Assembly (NCBI GenBank): GCA_015075375.1
Contig: JABTUM010000002.1
Span: 1,289,393-1,353,392 of the forward strand
From: Planctomycetota bacterium
GTDB lineage: Bacteria > Planctomycetota > SZUA-567 > H5-PLA8
Length of the DNA stretch: 64,000 nucleotides
Direction: 5' to 3'
The position numbers were made by a program, and so were the translations under genes. Position 1 is the stretch's first letter. Every line of letters starts with the position of its first letter. Under the pieces are notes generated by a model. That model worked only from the letters and a program-made list of their open reading frames with translations, ran no database searches and was not told where the DNA came from. Positions 51,838 to 59,706 of the stretch are shown in pieces.

Positions 51838-52176
51838 ATGGAGTTGTGCACGCTGAAGTACGCCGGACGTAAGTACCGCGTCTCGCTGGTCTCGCTCAAA
51901 CGAGCGCGCCAGACGGGCAAGCGCGGCGCGAAGAGCTACTCGGTGACCTGCGGCGCCTTCAAGCGCGACGCGGGGACCGGACGGATGGCCTTCCAGGGAC
52001 TGGCGCTGGAAGGCGACGTGCCCTTGGTCGAACTGGTGCGCTGGGCGCGCCGCAAGGGCTTCCTCAAATGGCACCGCGAAGGAGGGCGCAAGAATGTCCG
52101 CAACGCTGAGCGCCGAAGCGCTGGATCTGTACCGGCAGCGCCGGGCGGCGGGAGCCAGCGTAAAGTCGCTGGCTGA
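51838..52176 (+). CDS. Small basic hypothetical phage protein
   Basis: 112 residues, strongly basic (KRARQTGKRGAKSY, RRKGFLKWHREGGRK), so it may bind nucleic acid. It begins 2 bp after the previous gene, and its last 83 bp overlap the start of the AAA+ gene in another frame. The unusual overlap makes its C-terminal end uncertain. Confidence 0.5.
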   Translation: MELCTLKYAGRKYRVSLVSLKRARQTGKRGAKSYSVTCGAFKRDAGTGRMAFQGLALEGDVPLVELVRWARRKGFLKWHREGGRKNVRNAERRSAGSVPAAPGGGSQRKVAG

Positions 52177-53005
52177 GGAACTGGGCATCCCGTGGCAGCG
52201 CCTGGATAAGGCGCTGCGCCACGGGATCGCCGGCCGCGCCGCCTTGGTCGTCGAACCGCCGCCGGTTCCCGAAGACACCGGCCCGGTGGAACCCGAGCGC
52301 GCGGTCTTGCCCGAGCCTGCCCTTCAAGGTCCGGGCCTCCTGATCGAGAAGTACCGCCCCACGCGCCTGCGCACGATCTTCGGACAACCTCAGATCGTGC
52401 GGCGGCTCCAGGCGTTCGCCCGCGCGCCCTATCCGGCCGCGTTCCTCTTCACCGGCGAGACGGGCACGGGCAAAACCTCGGCAGCCCTGGCGCTGGCGGC
52501 GGAGTTGGGCTGCGACCTGGAGCAGAAGGACTTCGGCGGGGTCCAGATGCTCGCCAGCGGGGAGCAAAGCGCCGAGGCCGTGCGCGAATGCTGCGCGCGG
52601 ATGTGGCTCTCTCCGATGTGCGGGAGCGGTTGGAAAGTCTTCATCCTGAACGAAGCCGAACGGATGCACGTCCAGGCCGAAACGATCTGGCTGGACCGCC
52701 TGGAGAACATCCCGCCCAAGACCGTCGTCGTCTTCACCTCCAACCATGCCGCGAAGCTCAGTCCGCGCTTCCGGGACCGCTGCGTCCACCTGCCCTTCCA
52801 GTCCGGAGCCAAGCGCCTCCACGAATCGGCGCGAACGCTCCTGACGAAAGTGTGGCGAGCGGAGACCGGAAAGCCGCCGCGTTCCCAGATCGTCGAACAG
52901 GTAGTGACCGAAGCCACCGTCGCCGGGCAGTTGAGCTTCCGGCGCGCGGTGCAACTGCTCCAAGCTCACCTTCCGCCCAAGCGGGAGAGTCGCCGTAAAC
53001 GCTAA
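52094..53005 (+). CDS. Clamp-loader-like AAA+ ATPase with N-terminal helix-turn-helix
   Basis: 303 residues. Residues 1-45 look like a helix-turn-helix (ALDLYRQRRAAGASVKSLAEELGIPWQRLDKAL); then LIEKYRPTRLRTIFGQPQIVRRLQAF starts an RFC/DnaX-like AAA+ module with Walker A TGETGTGKTS (about 120) and VFILNEAERMH as Walker B (DExx replaced by NEAE). SNHAAKLSPRFRDRC is sensor 1 plus the arginine-finger region. Probably loads a clamp or remodels a replication complex. The next gene resembles the C-terminal part of RarA/MgsA-type loaders, so the two may form one split protein. Confidence 0.75.
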   Translation: MSATLSAEALDLYRQRRAAGASVKSLAEELGIPWQRLDKALRHGIAGRAALVVEPPPVPEDTGPVEPERAVLPEPALQGPGLLIEKYRPTRLRTIFGQPQIVRRLQAFARAPYPAAFLFTGETGTGKTSAALALAAELGCDLEQKDFGGVQMLASGEQSAEAVRECCARMWLSPMCGSGWKVFILNEAERMHVQAETIWLDRLENIPPKTVVVFTSNHAAKLSPRFRDRCVHLPFQSGAKRLHESARTLLTKVWRAETGKPPRSQIVEQVVTEATVAGQLSFRRAVQLLQAHLPPKRESRRKR

Positions 53006-53029
53006 CCCTCATGGAAAGGAACTCTTCGG

Positions 53030-53581
53030 ATGCGCGCACGCATTATGACCGTTCGGGGCTATTCGCTTTTGGAGGTCGCCTCGGCCTTGCAGAAAGCCAT
53101 CCGGCGTAGCGACGCCAAGCTCGCCGGTTATTGGGCCGTCGAACTCTTCGAGAGCGGCTTCCAAGCGTACCTCTGGCGGCGACTGCTCACGATCAGCGCC
53201 GAGGACTGCTGGGGCGTCATCACGCACGAGGTCGAGGCCCTCTACCGATCCTGGGCGCTGATCCACAAGCAGAAGCCCGGCGGCGGGCGCATCTTCGCGG
53301 CCAAGGCGACGATACTCCTGGCCCAGGCCCGAAAATGCCGCGATGCCGATCACCTGACCAACCTCGTCTACGACGCCCAATCGGTGGACGAGAAGCAACT
53401 GGAAGCCGACTTGGCAGCCGCGCGGGACAATATCCAACCCATTCCCGACTACGCTTTTGACTGCCACACGCAGAAGGGCCGCAAGGCCGGGAAGACCAAG
53501 CGCGACTTCTTCCGGGACGAGCACAAGGCGCTCAAGCCCCGCGAGAAGGGGCTCTTCGACGATCTGGCGGACGAAGTGTGA
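53030..53581 (+). CDS. RarA/MgsA C-terminal-like protein
   Basis: 183 residues, helical. LQKAIRRSDAKLAGYWAVELFESGFQAYLWRRLLTISAEDC closely follows the pattern of the RarA/MgsA clamp-loader collar domain, in which two-stranded KAIRGSDP..YWL...LE.GEDP....RRL..IA.ED is typical. Here the domain stands alone, directly after an AAA+ gene, suggesting a separated oligomerisation subunit. The remainder is basic. Confidence 0.55.
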   Translation: MRARIMTVRGYSLLEVASALQKAIRRSDAKLAGYWAVELFESGFQAYLWRRLLTISAEDCWGVITHEVEALYRSWALIHKQKPGGGRIFAAKATILLAQARKCRDADHLTNLVYDAQSVDEKQLEADLAAARDNIQPIPDYAFDCHTQKGRKAGKTKRDFFRDEHKALKPREKGLFDDLADEV

Positions 53582-53671
53582 GGTCTACGGCCACAAGGAA
53601 TGCAGGCTGGCCAATCACCAATCGCCGCATAAAATTCTGCTGTGTTGGCGATCTTTTTTTGAGGTGCTGCT

Positions 53672-54259
53672 ATGAGTAAGGGGCGTGAGAGTGGAATGCC
53701 AGACGAGTCCTATTGGGATACTTTTTTCAATCCCGAGTGCATAGTTGCTAAACTTGATTGCGCGGGATTGCGCGGGAACGTTTTGGAGTTTGGGTGCGGG
53801 TACGGAACATTTACGATTCCTACTGCCAAACTGGTTCATGGGAATGTGGTTGCCTTGGACATTGATCCGGACATGGTGTCTATCACCGCTCGAAAGGCCG
53901 AAGAAGCTGGACTGCCAAATGTAACAACAAAACTCAGGGACTTTGTAGCTGATGGATGCGGTGTGCCAGAGGGGTATGCTGAATACGCTATGCTATTCAA
54001 TATCTTGCACATCGAGAATCCAGTCGGCCTGCTTAAGGAAGCCTATCGGGTATTAGCGCCAGGCGGAAAGGCCGGAATCATTCATTGGCGAAGCGACATC
54101 AAAACACCACGTGGACCGTCTCCAGATATTCGTCCTTCCGCCGAACAGTGCCGCGTTTGGGGCGAACAGGCGGGATTAAATTTTGACCGTTATGAATCCC
54201 TTTGCTGCTGTTCTTGGCATTGGGGACTGGTCATGAGTCGGCCAACAGTACGCATCTGA
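53672..54259 (+). CDS. Class I SAM-dependent methyltransferase
   Basis: 195 residues with the Rossmann-like SAM motif VLEFGCGYGTFTIP (about 37-50), ALDIDPDM, and the post-motif segment FNILHIENPVGLLKEAYRVLAPGGKAGIIHW. More AT-rich than adjacent phage genes, with its own ribosome site, so it looks like a separately acquired cargo gene between replication and packaging modules. Substrate unknown. Confidence 0.85.
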   Translation: MSKGRESGMPDESYWDTFFNPECIVAKLDCAGLRGNVLEFGCGYGTFTIPTAKLVHGNVVALDIDPDMVSITARKAEEAGLPNVTTKLRDFVADGCGVPEGYAEYAMLFNILHIENPVGLLKEAYRVLAPGGKAGIIHWRSDIKTPRGPSPDIRPSAEQCRVWGEQAGLNFDRYESLCCCSWHWGLVMSRPTVRI

Positions 54260-54346
54260 ACATTCTCCTCACGGGGACAGAAGCTTACTCTCAAGGGGCC
54301 TTTACAGGGCACGGGAACGTATTCCCTGAGCTACTGGAAGGCACCC

Positions 54347-54820
54347 ATGACGCCCCAGACCCTCAAAGACCGCGTGATCCTTCTGCTCATCAACGGCATG
54401 AGCAACGAGGCCGCCGAAGGGTTTTGCGCCCAACAAGGCCAGGCCGCCGACCAAGCCCGCAACATTGTGGCCGAAGCGCGCAAACGCATCACCGTAGCCG
54501 CTGACTACACGCGCGACGAACAGATCGGCAAGGCCGTCATGCGCCTGGAAGACCTCTACGCCAAGAGCATGGCCGGACAAGACATCCGCACCGCGCTCCA
54601 GGCGCAGCGCGAACTCAACCGCCTGCTTTCGCTGTACGCCGACGCGCGCCGTCTTGACTCGCCGGAAGACGATGCCGAGGCCCCGGTTCTGCGCCGGCAA
54701 TTGGATCTGCTGAGCGCCTACCTCCTCCCCCTCAAACTCGCCGACCCGGCTTACCCGGTGGAAGAACATGCGCGGATCGCCGCCGAAGTCATCCGGCTCC
54801 ACGGCCTCGCAGGCGTATGA
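54347..54820 (+). CDS. Putative terminase small subunit
   Basis: 157 residues, mostly helical, including DRVILLLINGMSNEAAEGFCAQQGQAADQARNIVAEARKRI and a C-terminal LHGLAGV. The position directly before the terminase large subunit, with overlapping ends, and the size suggest the DNA-recognition small subunit. The sequence alone is not diagnostic. Confidence 0.55.
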   Translation: MTPQTLKDRVILLLINGMSNEAAEGFCAQQGQAADQARNIVAEARKRITVAADYTRDEQIGKAVMRLEDLYAKSMAGQDIRTALQAQRELNRLLSLYADARRLDSPEDDAEAPVLRRQLDLLSAYLLPLKLADPAYPVEEHARIAAEVIRLHGLAGV

Positions 54821-55374
54821 CCGCAAGAAAGCCCGGTCGCGAGAGCGCGAGCGCACGCTAACGCTCGCCGGGCAGGACATCGCGCCCTGCCCGCCGCCCA
54901 AGGACTTGGCCCGCCGCGCCCGCGCCGACGGGAATTTCCGGTACTTCTGCGAGACCTACTTCCCCCGGCTCTTCACGCTCCCCTGGAGCGACGATCACCT
55001 GCGCGTGATCCGCAAGATCGAGCGCACGGTGCTCAACAGCGAGACCTTTGCCGTCGCGATGCCGCGCGGGACGGGCAAGACCACCCTTTGCCAAACCGCC
55101 GTGCTCTGGGCGATCCTGACCGGGAAGCATCCGTTCGTCTTCCTGATCGCCTCCACGCAAGAGTACGCGCTCTCGATGCTTGGCAACATCAAGAGCCATC
55201 TCTCGACGAACGAGCGATTGCTCGAGGACTACCCCGAGGCCGTTTACCCGATCCGCCGCCTGGAGGGCGAAAGCCGCCGCTGCTCCGGCCAGCGTTACTA
55301 TGGACGGCTCACCTATATCGCTTGGACGGCCGACGAGATCGTGATGCCCAGCCTGCCGGGGAGCCGGTGCGCGG
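54768..55374 (+). pseudogene. Terminase large subunit, truncated by the Mu-like prophage
   Basis: The frame encodes FRYFCETYFPRLFTLPWSDDH..VIRKIERTVLN and the terminase Walker A AMPRGTGKTTL, then FLIASTQEYALSMLGNIKSHL and LTYIAWTADEIVMPSLPGSRC, where the homologous part stops. In terminases this point is usually followed by SG..I and more than 250 further residues with the second ATPase acid and a nuclease domain. Here the frame enters unrelated sequence (VEKTVLTRESSS, stop at 55412) exactly where a TG-starting Mu-like end occurs. The start codon is unclear: the 54768 ATG lies within the previous gene. P1 packaging is therefore disrupted unless the missing part reappears beyond P2. Confidence 0.8.
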
Positions 55375-55455
55375 TGGAGAAAACCGTTCTAACTCGGGAA
55401 AGTTCGTCGTAATTGGCGGGGATTGACGCGATTCCGGCAAAAAACGGCGCGCGCG

Positions 55456-56268
55456 TCAACGACGGCGGCGCTTGGGTGGGGCGGGCGGCGGGCCTTCGTC
55501 CACGGTTTCCACTGGGCTGCGGAGCACGGTTTTAGTCAGGACCGCGACCACAGGCCACTCGGCGGCAATCTCGTGCTCTGGGAGTTCGAAGGGCGGATAC
55601 GCCGGGTTGATGCTCTCATAACGTCTTACACCGACACGACCTTTAACCTTGCGCTTCAGGCGTAGTTCCCCGGTCTCGGTCAGGATCATCGCCGGGTGGT
55701 TCAGCTCAGCCTCTTTCCCATCGGCATCAATGATCGCCTGCTGCCCGTCGCGGGCGAACTCGCGGGCACTATGGCCCTTTACCGTGATGGCGCGGGGGTT
55801 GTGGGCGCGAACGATGGTCGTTTCGCCTGGCACCGCTTGTTCGGCGTCGTAGGTGCGCCCTTCGCCTTCATCGGCGGCGGCATAACCGACGTGCGGCATT
55901 TCGGGGATATTGCAAACCGGCATCTTACTTACGATTATATGAACAGGCGGCGGCTTCACGGCTGGACGCTGAGCATTCAGAACAGGATGCGCATCGAACT
56001 CCTTTAAGCCCTCACGAATCTTCTCGATGGCAGCCAAGTTGATCTGTACCTGCGCAGACTTAGGAACGCTTTCTCGCCCCGTAAGCAACCAGTCAATGGT
56101 CACCCCCAACGTATCAGCGAGCGGAACGAGATGCTCATAGGGTGCGTAAGTACCTGTTTCCCAATTACTTACGGTTACACGGTGGACGCTGAGCTTGGAT
56201 GCAAGCTCATCTTGGCGAAGCCGGAGCTCTTCGCGGCGACCTTTAATACGCTTTGCGATATCAGACAT
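55456..56268 (-). CDS. Phage repressor, HTH plus S24/LexA-like domain
   Basis: 271 residues from the ATG at 56268. The N-terminal XRE-type helix-turn-helix reads DIAKRIKGRREELRLRQDELASKLSVHRVTVSNWETGTYAP; the C-terminal half resembles the S24 peptidase fold, with Ser in TVKGHSAREF and Lys in LRLKRKVKG. The usual GDS is GHS here, so self-cleavage is not certain. The tail is Pro/Arg-rich. Encoded leftward, divergent from the HTH/transposase operon, in the position of the Mu c repressor. It should keep P2 lysogenic. Confidence 0.85.
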   Translation of the reverse strand: MSDIAKRIKGRREELRLRQDELASKLSVHRVTVSNWETGTYAPYEHLVPLADTLGVTIDWLLTGRESVPKSAQVQINLAAIEKIREGLKEFDAHPVLNAQRPAVKPPPVHIIVSKMPVCNIPEMPHVGYAAADEGEGRTYDAEQAVPGETTIVRAHNPRAITVKGHSAREFARDGQQAIIDADGKEAELNHPAMILTETGELRLKRKVKGRVGVRRYESINPAYPPFELPEHEIAAEWPVVAVLTKTVLRSPVETVDEGPPPAPPKRRRR

Positions 56269-56399
56269 AGGCTCAAAAATCAGCGCCGGGCTCAATAACT
56301 TTTGTACCACTCACAAAGTTGAGCGAAACTCAAGAAATTGATCTTGACTCATGTAAAGCAAACGCTAAGTTGTCGCGCATACGCAACACGGAGCGCGAC
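56269..56399. promoter_or_regulatory. P2 immunity/operator region
   Basis: 131 bp between divergent repressor and early genes. Repeated half-sites related to ACTCAAG/CTTGACT occur, e.g. GTTGAG-CGAA-ACTCAAG near 56318-56335 and CTTGACTCA at 56343-56351. TTGACT followed 16 bases later by TAAGTT is a possible rightward promoter. Position equals the Mu operator region. Confidence 0.5.
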
Positions 56400-58889
56400 A
56401 TGCTCGCACACGAAGACCTCAATTTTCTCCTGCGCAGCCTGGGGCTCACGCAGGGGGAAGTCGCGCGAGAACTCGGTGTCACTGAGAGCCTGTTAAGTCA
56501 TGTTGCCGCCGGGCGATGCAGCCTTTCCCTCGACGTAGCAACCCGGCTCCTAGACCTCCTGCGCGAAAAATTCATAGCCAATGGCGGCGCCACGATCCCG
56601 CCCGAAGTTTCGCAGATCGTTCAAGCCAAGCTCTGGCCGCCGCCGCCCGATTTTGGATCCGGACGCGGCGGGCGCGGACGCGGCCCGAAGGCGCGTTCGG
56701 AGTTTTCCCCCAGCGTGCGGGAAAACTCCCTGACTTCCACGAAAGGCAGATCCCATGGCCGAGTTCAGTCCCACCGGGTGGGCCAAGATCGCGCCGAATA
56801 TCCGGCGCATCCGCTTCCTGCTGCGCCTCTCCAGATCGACGCTGGCGCGCTTGGCGAACGTGAACCCGAGCACGGTCAAGAACCTGGAGATAGAACCGGA
56901 AGTGACGCGGCACGACTCGATTCAACGCGGGATCTTCGGAGCGCTGCAACTGCGCTACGGCCTGACGCGCTCGACGCTGCCGGCGGAACACCGGAAGGCG
57001 CTGGACCGGCTGCTGGAGCCGTAAAGGGATTATTCCGCAGCGTGCGGGAAAACTCCGCCACACAGGATCGCACTTCAGCGGAGACCGCTTCGGAGCCGAT
57101 ACGCGAAGACCGTGCCGCCGCCGGCTCCGCGGCGTGCTCGGACGAGGCCCTCGGCGCTCAGCGCGCCGGGGGCTTCGTTTTTTCCCGCAGCATGCGGGAA
57201 AACCCCGATCAGCCCCGCACCGTGGCGGAAAACTCGGTACGCCCTTGGGACCGCGCCCTTCTGCAGGACCGCCGCTACGCCGCGCAGTGCTGGTTCAACC
57301 TGACGTCCAACATTCCGGGCGTTCGTGCACTCCGAGAAGACTTCTGGCAAGACGTGCGTGCCGCCGCGCCGATCTGGCTAAAGACCTCGAACCGCCAAGC
57401 CTTCGTCGCCGCCATGAACCGGACGCTGCCGAACGCGGGGCTGCGCCAGCGCGATCGCGACGACAGCCTGCCGCAGCGCCGCGCGCGCCTGGCCGCTGAA
57501 GCCCTCAAACTCTGCGCGCCGATTGAGAACACCGGCCACAAGAAGGGCGCCGGCTACGCGCGCTCGTGGATGGACCTGCGCGCGAGCCTTCGCGCCATTT
57601 ACGACACGCCGGACTTCAAGGCGCTGATGCTCGACGTATACGGCGATGAGTTGGGCTGGACTTCGTTCGAGAAACTCTTCCGCAACCACTTTGGTCAGGT
57701 CTCGCCGGTCGAACGCGCGATGGACCGCTACGTGCAAGACACGCTGGGACTGCGGCCCGAATACGCCGGGCAGATCGTCCAGCTCGACGGCTCCGAACTT
57801 CCGGTCCACGTCCTGCAGGGCTGGGGACGCGCGCGCAAAGACGGCGACCTGGCGCACGTCTTCGCGGCCCTTACCGACGCCGCCAGCCTGCGGACCTGGC
57901 TGCACGGCGAAGGCACGACCAGCGAGGTTTATTTGTGGTCCCCGCTACTGGTGAAGTTCTTTGAAGCCGAAGGCTTCGCGCCTGAATTGATCATCGCGGA
58001 CGAAGGCGGACGCGGCTTCAACGCGCTGCGCCACCAACACACCGATAAGCCTCTCGAACTGGATCCCGGTGTGCGCCTGGCGCTGGCTGCCGGCGTGAAA
58101 CCCTACTGCCACCGACCGCGCAACCCGAAAGGTAAGGGCGCCGTCGAAGCGGGCGGCATCAAGGCCGCGAAGAGCACAATGAAGTACCTGCTCGCGAAGC
58201 GCTTCGTGGAAGCGCTCATGCGAGAACTGAAAGGCCAGGCGGGCGCGGCGCCGGCCAACTATCGCACGCTCGAAAGCGAACAGGCCTGGCGCGAAGTTGC
58301 CGACGCCTGGGAAACGCAGCTCAACAGCCGCCTGGTCGCGCGCGTGGGCGACGGCCGCCTGACGCGCCAGGGTGTGTGGGATCACGAGACGCAGGCTGCG
58401 CGCCGCGCCGAACGCGCACTCGCCGCCGGCTGGGAAGAGCGCTACGTCGAAGTTATATCCCGCGGCTTCGTCATGCAGCACTACAACGGCAAGCTCTGCC
58501 GCGCGCGCACGCGCGCCGAGCTGCGTGCGCCGCTGGGCTGCGCTGTCCCCGAAGGCGCGTATGCGGTGCTATTTCCGGGCGGCCTGCGAGTCGGTGATGC
58601 CGACGCAGGGGAAGACTTGCTGCGCGGCGTGATCGTCGAAGGCACGCGGGGTCAACCTCAATACCACGCCGTTGAAGCTCTCAAGGTCCGCGCGACTTGG
58701 CTGGGCTTCACGTTCGATCAGCCGAAACTCGGCCAGCACCCTGTTGGCAAGCCCGAAACCGAACACGACCGCCGCCGCCGCGCATGGAACGAGGCCGCGC
58801 GCGGCATGAAGCATTTTGTCGCCGCGCGCCAAGGCACCACGGACGAACCGGACCTTTCGACCGGACCGGCGATCGCGACGAACGATTGA
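56400..58889 (+). CDS. Mu A-like DDE transposase, in one open frame with an upstream Ner-like HTH
   Basis: The frame is open from the ATG at 56400 (GGAG six bases upstream) for 829 residues. Residues 1-70 form a Ner/Cro-like helix-turn-helix (LGLTQGEVARELGVTESLLSHVAAGRCSLS). Residues about 80-260 are low-complexity and overlap another gene. The conserved transposase starts near residue 265-280 (WDRALLQDRRYAAQCWFNLTS) with DDE residues at about 462 (VQLDGSELP), 533 (IIADEGGRG) and 582 (GKGAVEAGG), plus a Mu C-terminal beta-barrel. The expected arrangement is separate ner and A genes; here no stop intervenes. The transposase may really start at 57192 (ATG) or 57225 (GTG), with the front part a different gene. 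It would cut and join P2 ends for replicative transposition. Confidence 0.75.
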   Translation: MLAHEDLNFLLRSLGLTQGEVARELGVTESLLSHVAAGRCSLSLDVATRLLDLLREKFIANGGATIPPEVSQIVQAKLWPPPPDFGSGRGGRGRGPKARSEFSPSVRENSLTSTKGRSHGRVQSHRVGQDRAEYPAHPLPAAPLQIDAGALGEREPEHGQEPGDRTGSDAARLDSTRDLRSAATALRPDALDAAGGTPEGAGPAAGAVKGLFRSVRENSATQDRTSAETASEPIREDRAAAGSAACSDEALGAQRAGGFVFSRSMRENPDQPRTVAENSVRPWDRALLQDRRYAAQCWFNLTSNIPGVRALREDFWQDVRAAAPIWLKTSNRQAFVAAMNRTLPNAGLRQRDRDDSLPQRRARLAAEALKLCAPIENTGHKKGAGYARSWMDLRASLRAIYDTPDFKALMLDVYGDELGWTSFEKLFRNHFGQVSPVERAMDRYVQDTLGLRPEYAGQIVQLDGSELPVHVLQGWGRARKDGDLAHVFAALTDAASLRTWLHGEGTTSEVYLWSPLLVKFFEAEGFAPELIIADEGGRGFNALRHQHTDKPLELDPGVRLALAAGVKPYCHRPRNPKGKGAVEAGGIKAAKSTMKYLLAKRFVEALMRELKGQAGAAPANYRTLESEQAWREVADAWETQLNSRLVARVGDGRLTRQGVWDHETQAARRAERALAAGWEERYVEVISRGFVMQHYNGKLCRARTRAELRAPLGCAVPEGAYAVLFPGGLRVGDADAGEDLLRGVIVEGTRGQPQYHAVEALKVRATWLGFTFDQPKLGQHPVGKPETEHDRRRRAWNEAARGMKHFVAARQGTTDEPDLSTGPAIATND
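56699..56729. repeat. Palindromic GTTTTCCC/GGGAAAAC element, copy 1 of a dispersed set
   Basis: GGAGTTTTCCC and GGGAAAACTCC form perfect 11-bp arms around a 9-base spacer. Related copies occur at 57034-57056 (right arm GGGAAAACTCC), 57178-57204 (TTTTCCCGCA-GCA-TGCGGGAAAA) and 57225-57238 (GTGGCGGAAAACTC). In frame each encodes (S)VRENS or SMRENP. Similar half-elements (GGTGGAGAAAACCG, CTCGGGAAAG) lie at the phage left end, so these may be transposase- or repressor-binding sites. Confidence 0.55.
56755..57024 (+). CDS. Small HTH protein nested in the transposase reading frame
   Basis: 89 residues in a different frame from the surrounding 829-codon frame, with AAAGGCAG ahead of the ATG. It reads as a genuine DNA-binding protein: WAKIAPNIRRIRFLLRLSRSTLARLANVNPSTVKNLEIEPEV is a Cro/XRE-like helix-turn-helix. 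The competing frame over this interval is low-complexity, so this frame is the better coding candidate. Probably an early regulator of P2. Confidence 0.7.
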   Translation: MAEFSPTGWAKIAPNIRRIRFLLRLSRSTLARLANVNPSTVKNLEIEPEVTRHDSIQRGIFGALQLRYGLTRSTLPAEHRKALDRLLEP

Positions 58890-58893
58890 GATT

Positions 58894-58912
58894 CGGCGGC
58901 ATTTCGCCGCCG
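58894..58912 (+). terminator. Stem-loop after the transposase gene
   Basis: CGGCGGC-ATTTC-GCCGCCG, a perfect 7-bp GC stem starting 5 bases after the transposase stop. It lacks a T-run. A similar hairpin introduced by TGAGATTCG also follows the gene ending at 62467, so it is a recurrent P2 intergenic element; partial termination or RNA stability is the likely role. Confidence 0.45.
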
Positions 58913-58947
58913 TAGACGTAGAGGCCAACCGGCCAAGGAGCCACACC

Positions 58948-59664
58948 ATGACGACCGCCACACTCACGCAGTCCCCCGCACCGATCGTTGCGTCCGCGCG
59001 CAACGCCGAGCTGCCCGGCCTGGGCAAGCTGGTCAAAGACCTGAAGCCCGCCGCCGTCGCCGCCTGGCGCAGCGACGCGGAAGCGCGCCTGCAGCGCCTC
59101 GAACTCTGCCGCGAGCTGTGCGTCTTCGGCGAGCGCGAAGAGGTGCTCGCTGAAATCGAGAAGATCAACCGGCCGGACGGCAAGGCCAAGCCGGGCCGCC
59201 CGAAGACCGGTTACCGCTTGGCCATGGAGCGGCTCAGCACCGAAAGCGGCGTGCCGTTCCGCACGCTCGAACGCTGGATGCTCGAATGGCGCCGCTTCGC
59301 CGATCTGATCCAGGTCGATCCCAGCCACGCCGAGACGCTGGGCGATTTCTGCGGACACGAAGCCAAGGCTTCGAAGATGAGCTTGGAAGCCTGGATCAGC
59401 AGCGTGCTCGATGAGCAGGTCGAACGCGAGGCGCGCGCCGACAACGACCTGCTGCAGCTCGCGCCGCAGGAGTTCGCGCGCAAGCTCACCGGCCCGGTGG
59501 CCGCGCGGATCGCGCGCCTCTGCCAGACGGAGACCGGGCACGCCCGAATGCTGCCGGCCCCGCATCGCAAGGCGCTGTGTAACGAACTGAACGCCGCCCT
59601 GCATCGCGCGGGCCTGGTCGTGATGGAAGGCCGCGCCTCGAAGCCCGATGCCAAGAACAAGTAA
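58948..59664 (+). CDS. Hypothetical phage protein between MuA-like and MuB-like genes
   Basis: 238 residues from the ATG at 58948 with AAGGAGCCA upstream. Helical and charged; GVPFRTLERWMLEWRRFADLIQVD suggests a helix-turn-helix-like segment near residue 110-130. It occupies the position between the transposase and MuB-like genes in several Mu-like phages but shows no family I recognise. Confidence 0.6.
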   Translation: MTTATLTQSPAPIVASARNAELPGLGKLVKDLKPAAVAAWRSDAEARLQRLELCRELCVFGEREEVLAEIEKINRPDGKAKPGRPKTGYRLAMERLSTESGVPFRTLERWMLEWRRFADLIQVDPSHAETLGDFCGHEAKASKMSLEAWISSVLDEQVEREARADNDLLQLAPQEFARKLTGPVAARIARLCQTETGHARMLPAPHRKALCNELNAALHRAGLVVMEGRASKPDAKNK

Positions 59665-59706
59665 ACCCAACCTCAACGCCGGCCACGCCGGGATAGGAGC
59701 CATCCC

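Larger units (their letters stand above)
38139..55374. mobile_element. Prophage P1 (LexA-repressor to interrupted terminase)
   Basis: A contiguous phage gene order: LexA-like repressor, Com-like finger, sigma-like factor, exonuclease, Sak4, DUF669, RuvC-like, helicase, primase-helicase, probable origin, DNA-modification-type genes, AAA+ genes, terminase. No integrase or attachment site is identified within the window, so the left boundary is uncertain and could include the Ski2-like helicase. The structural genes are missing here because P2 begins within the terminase gene. Confidence 0.7.
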
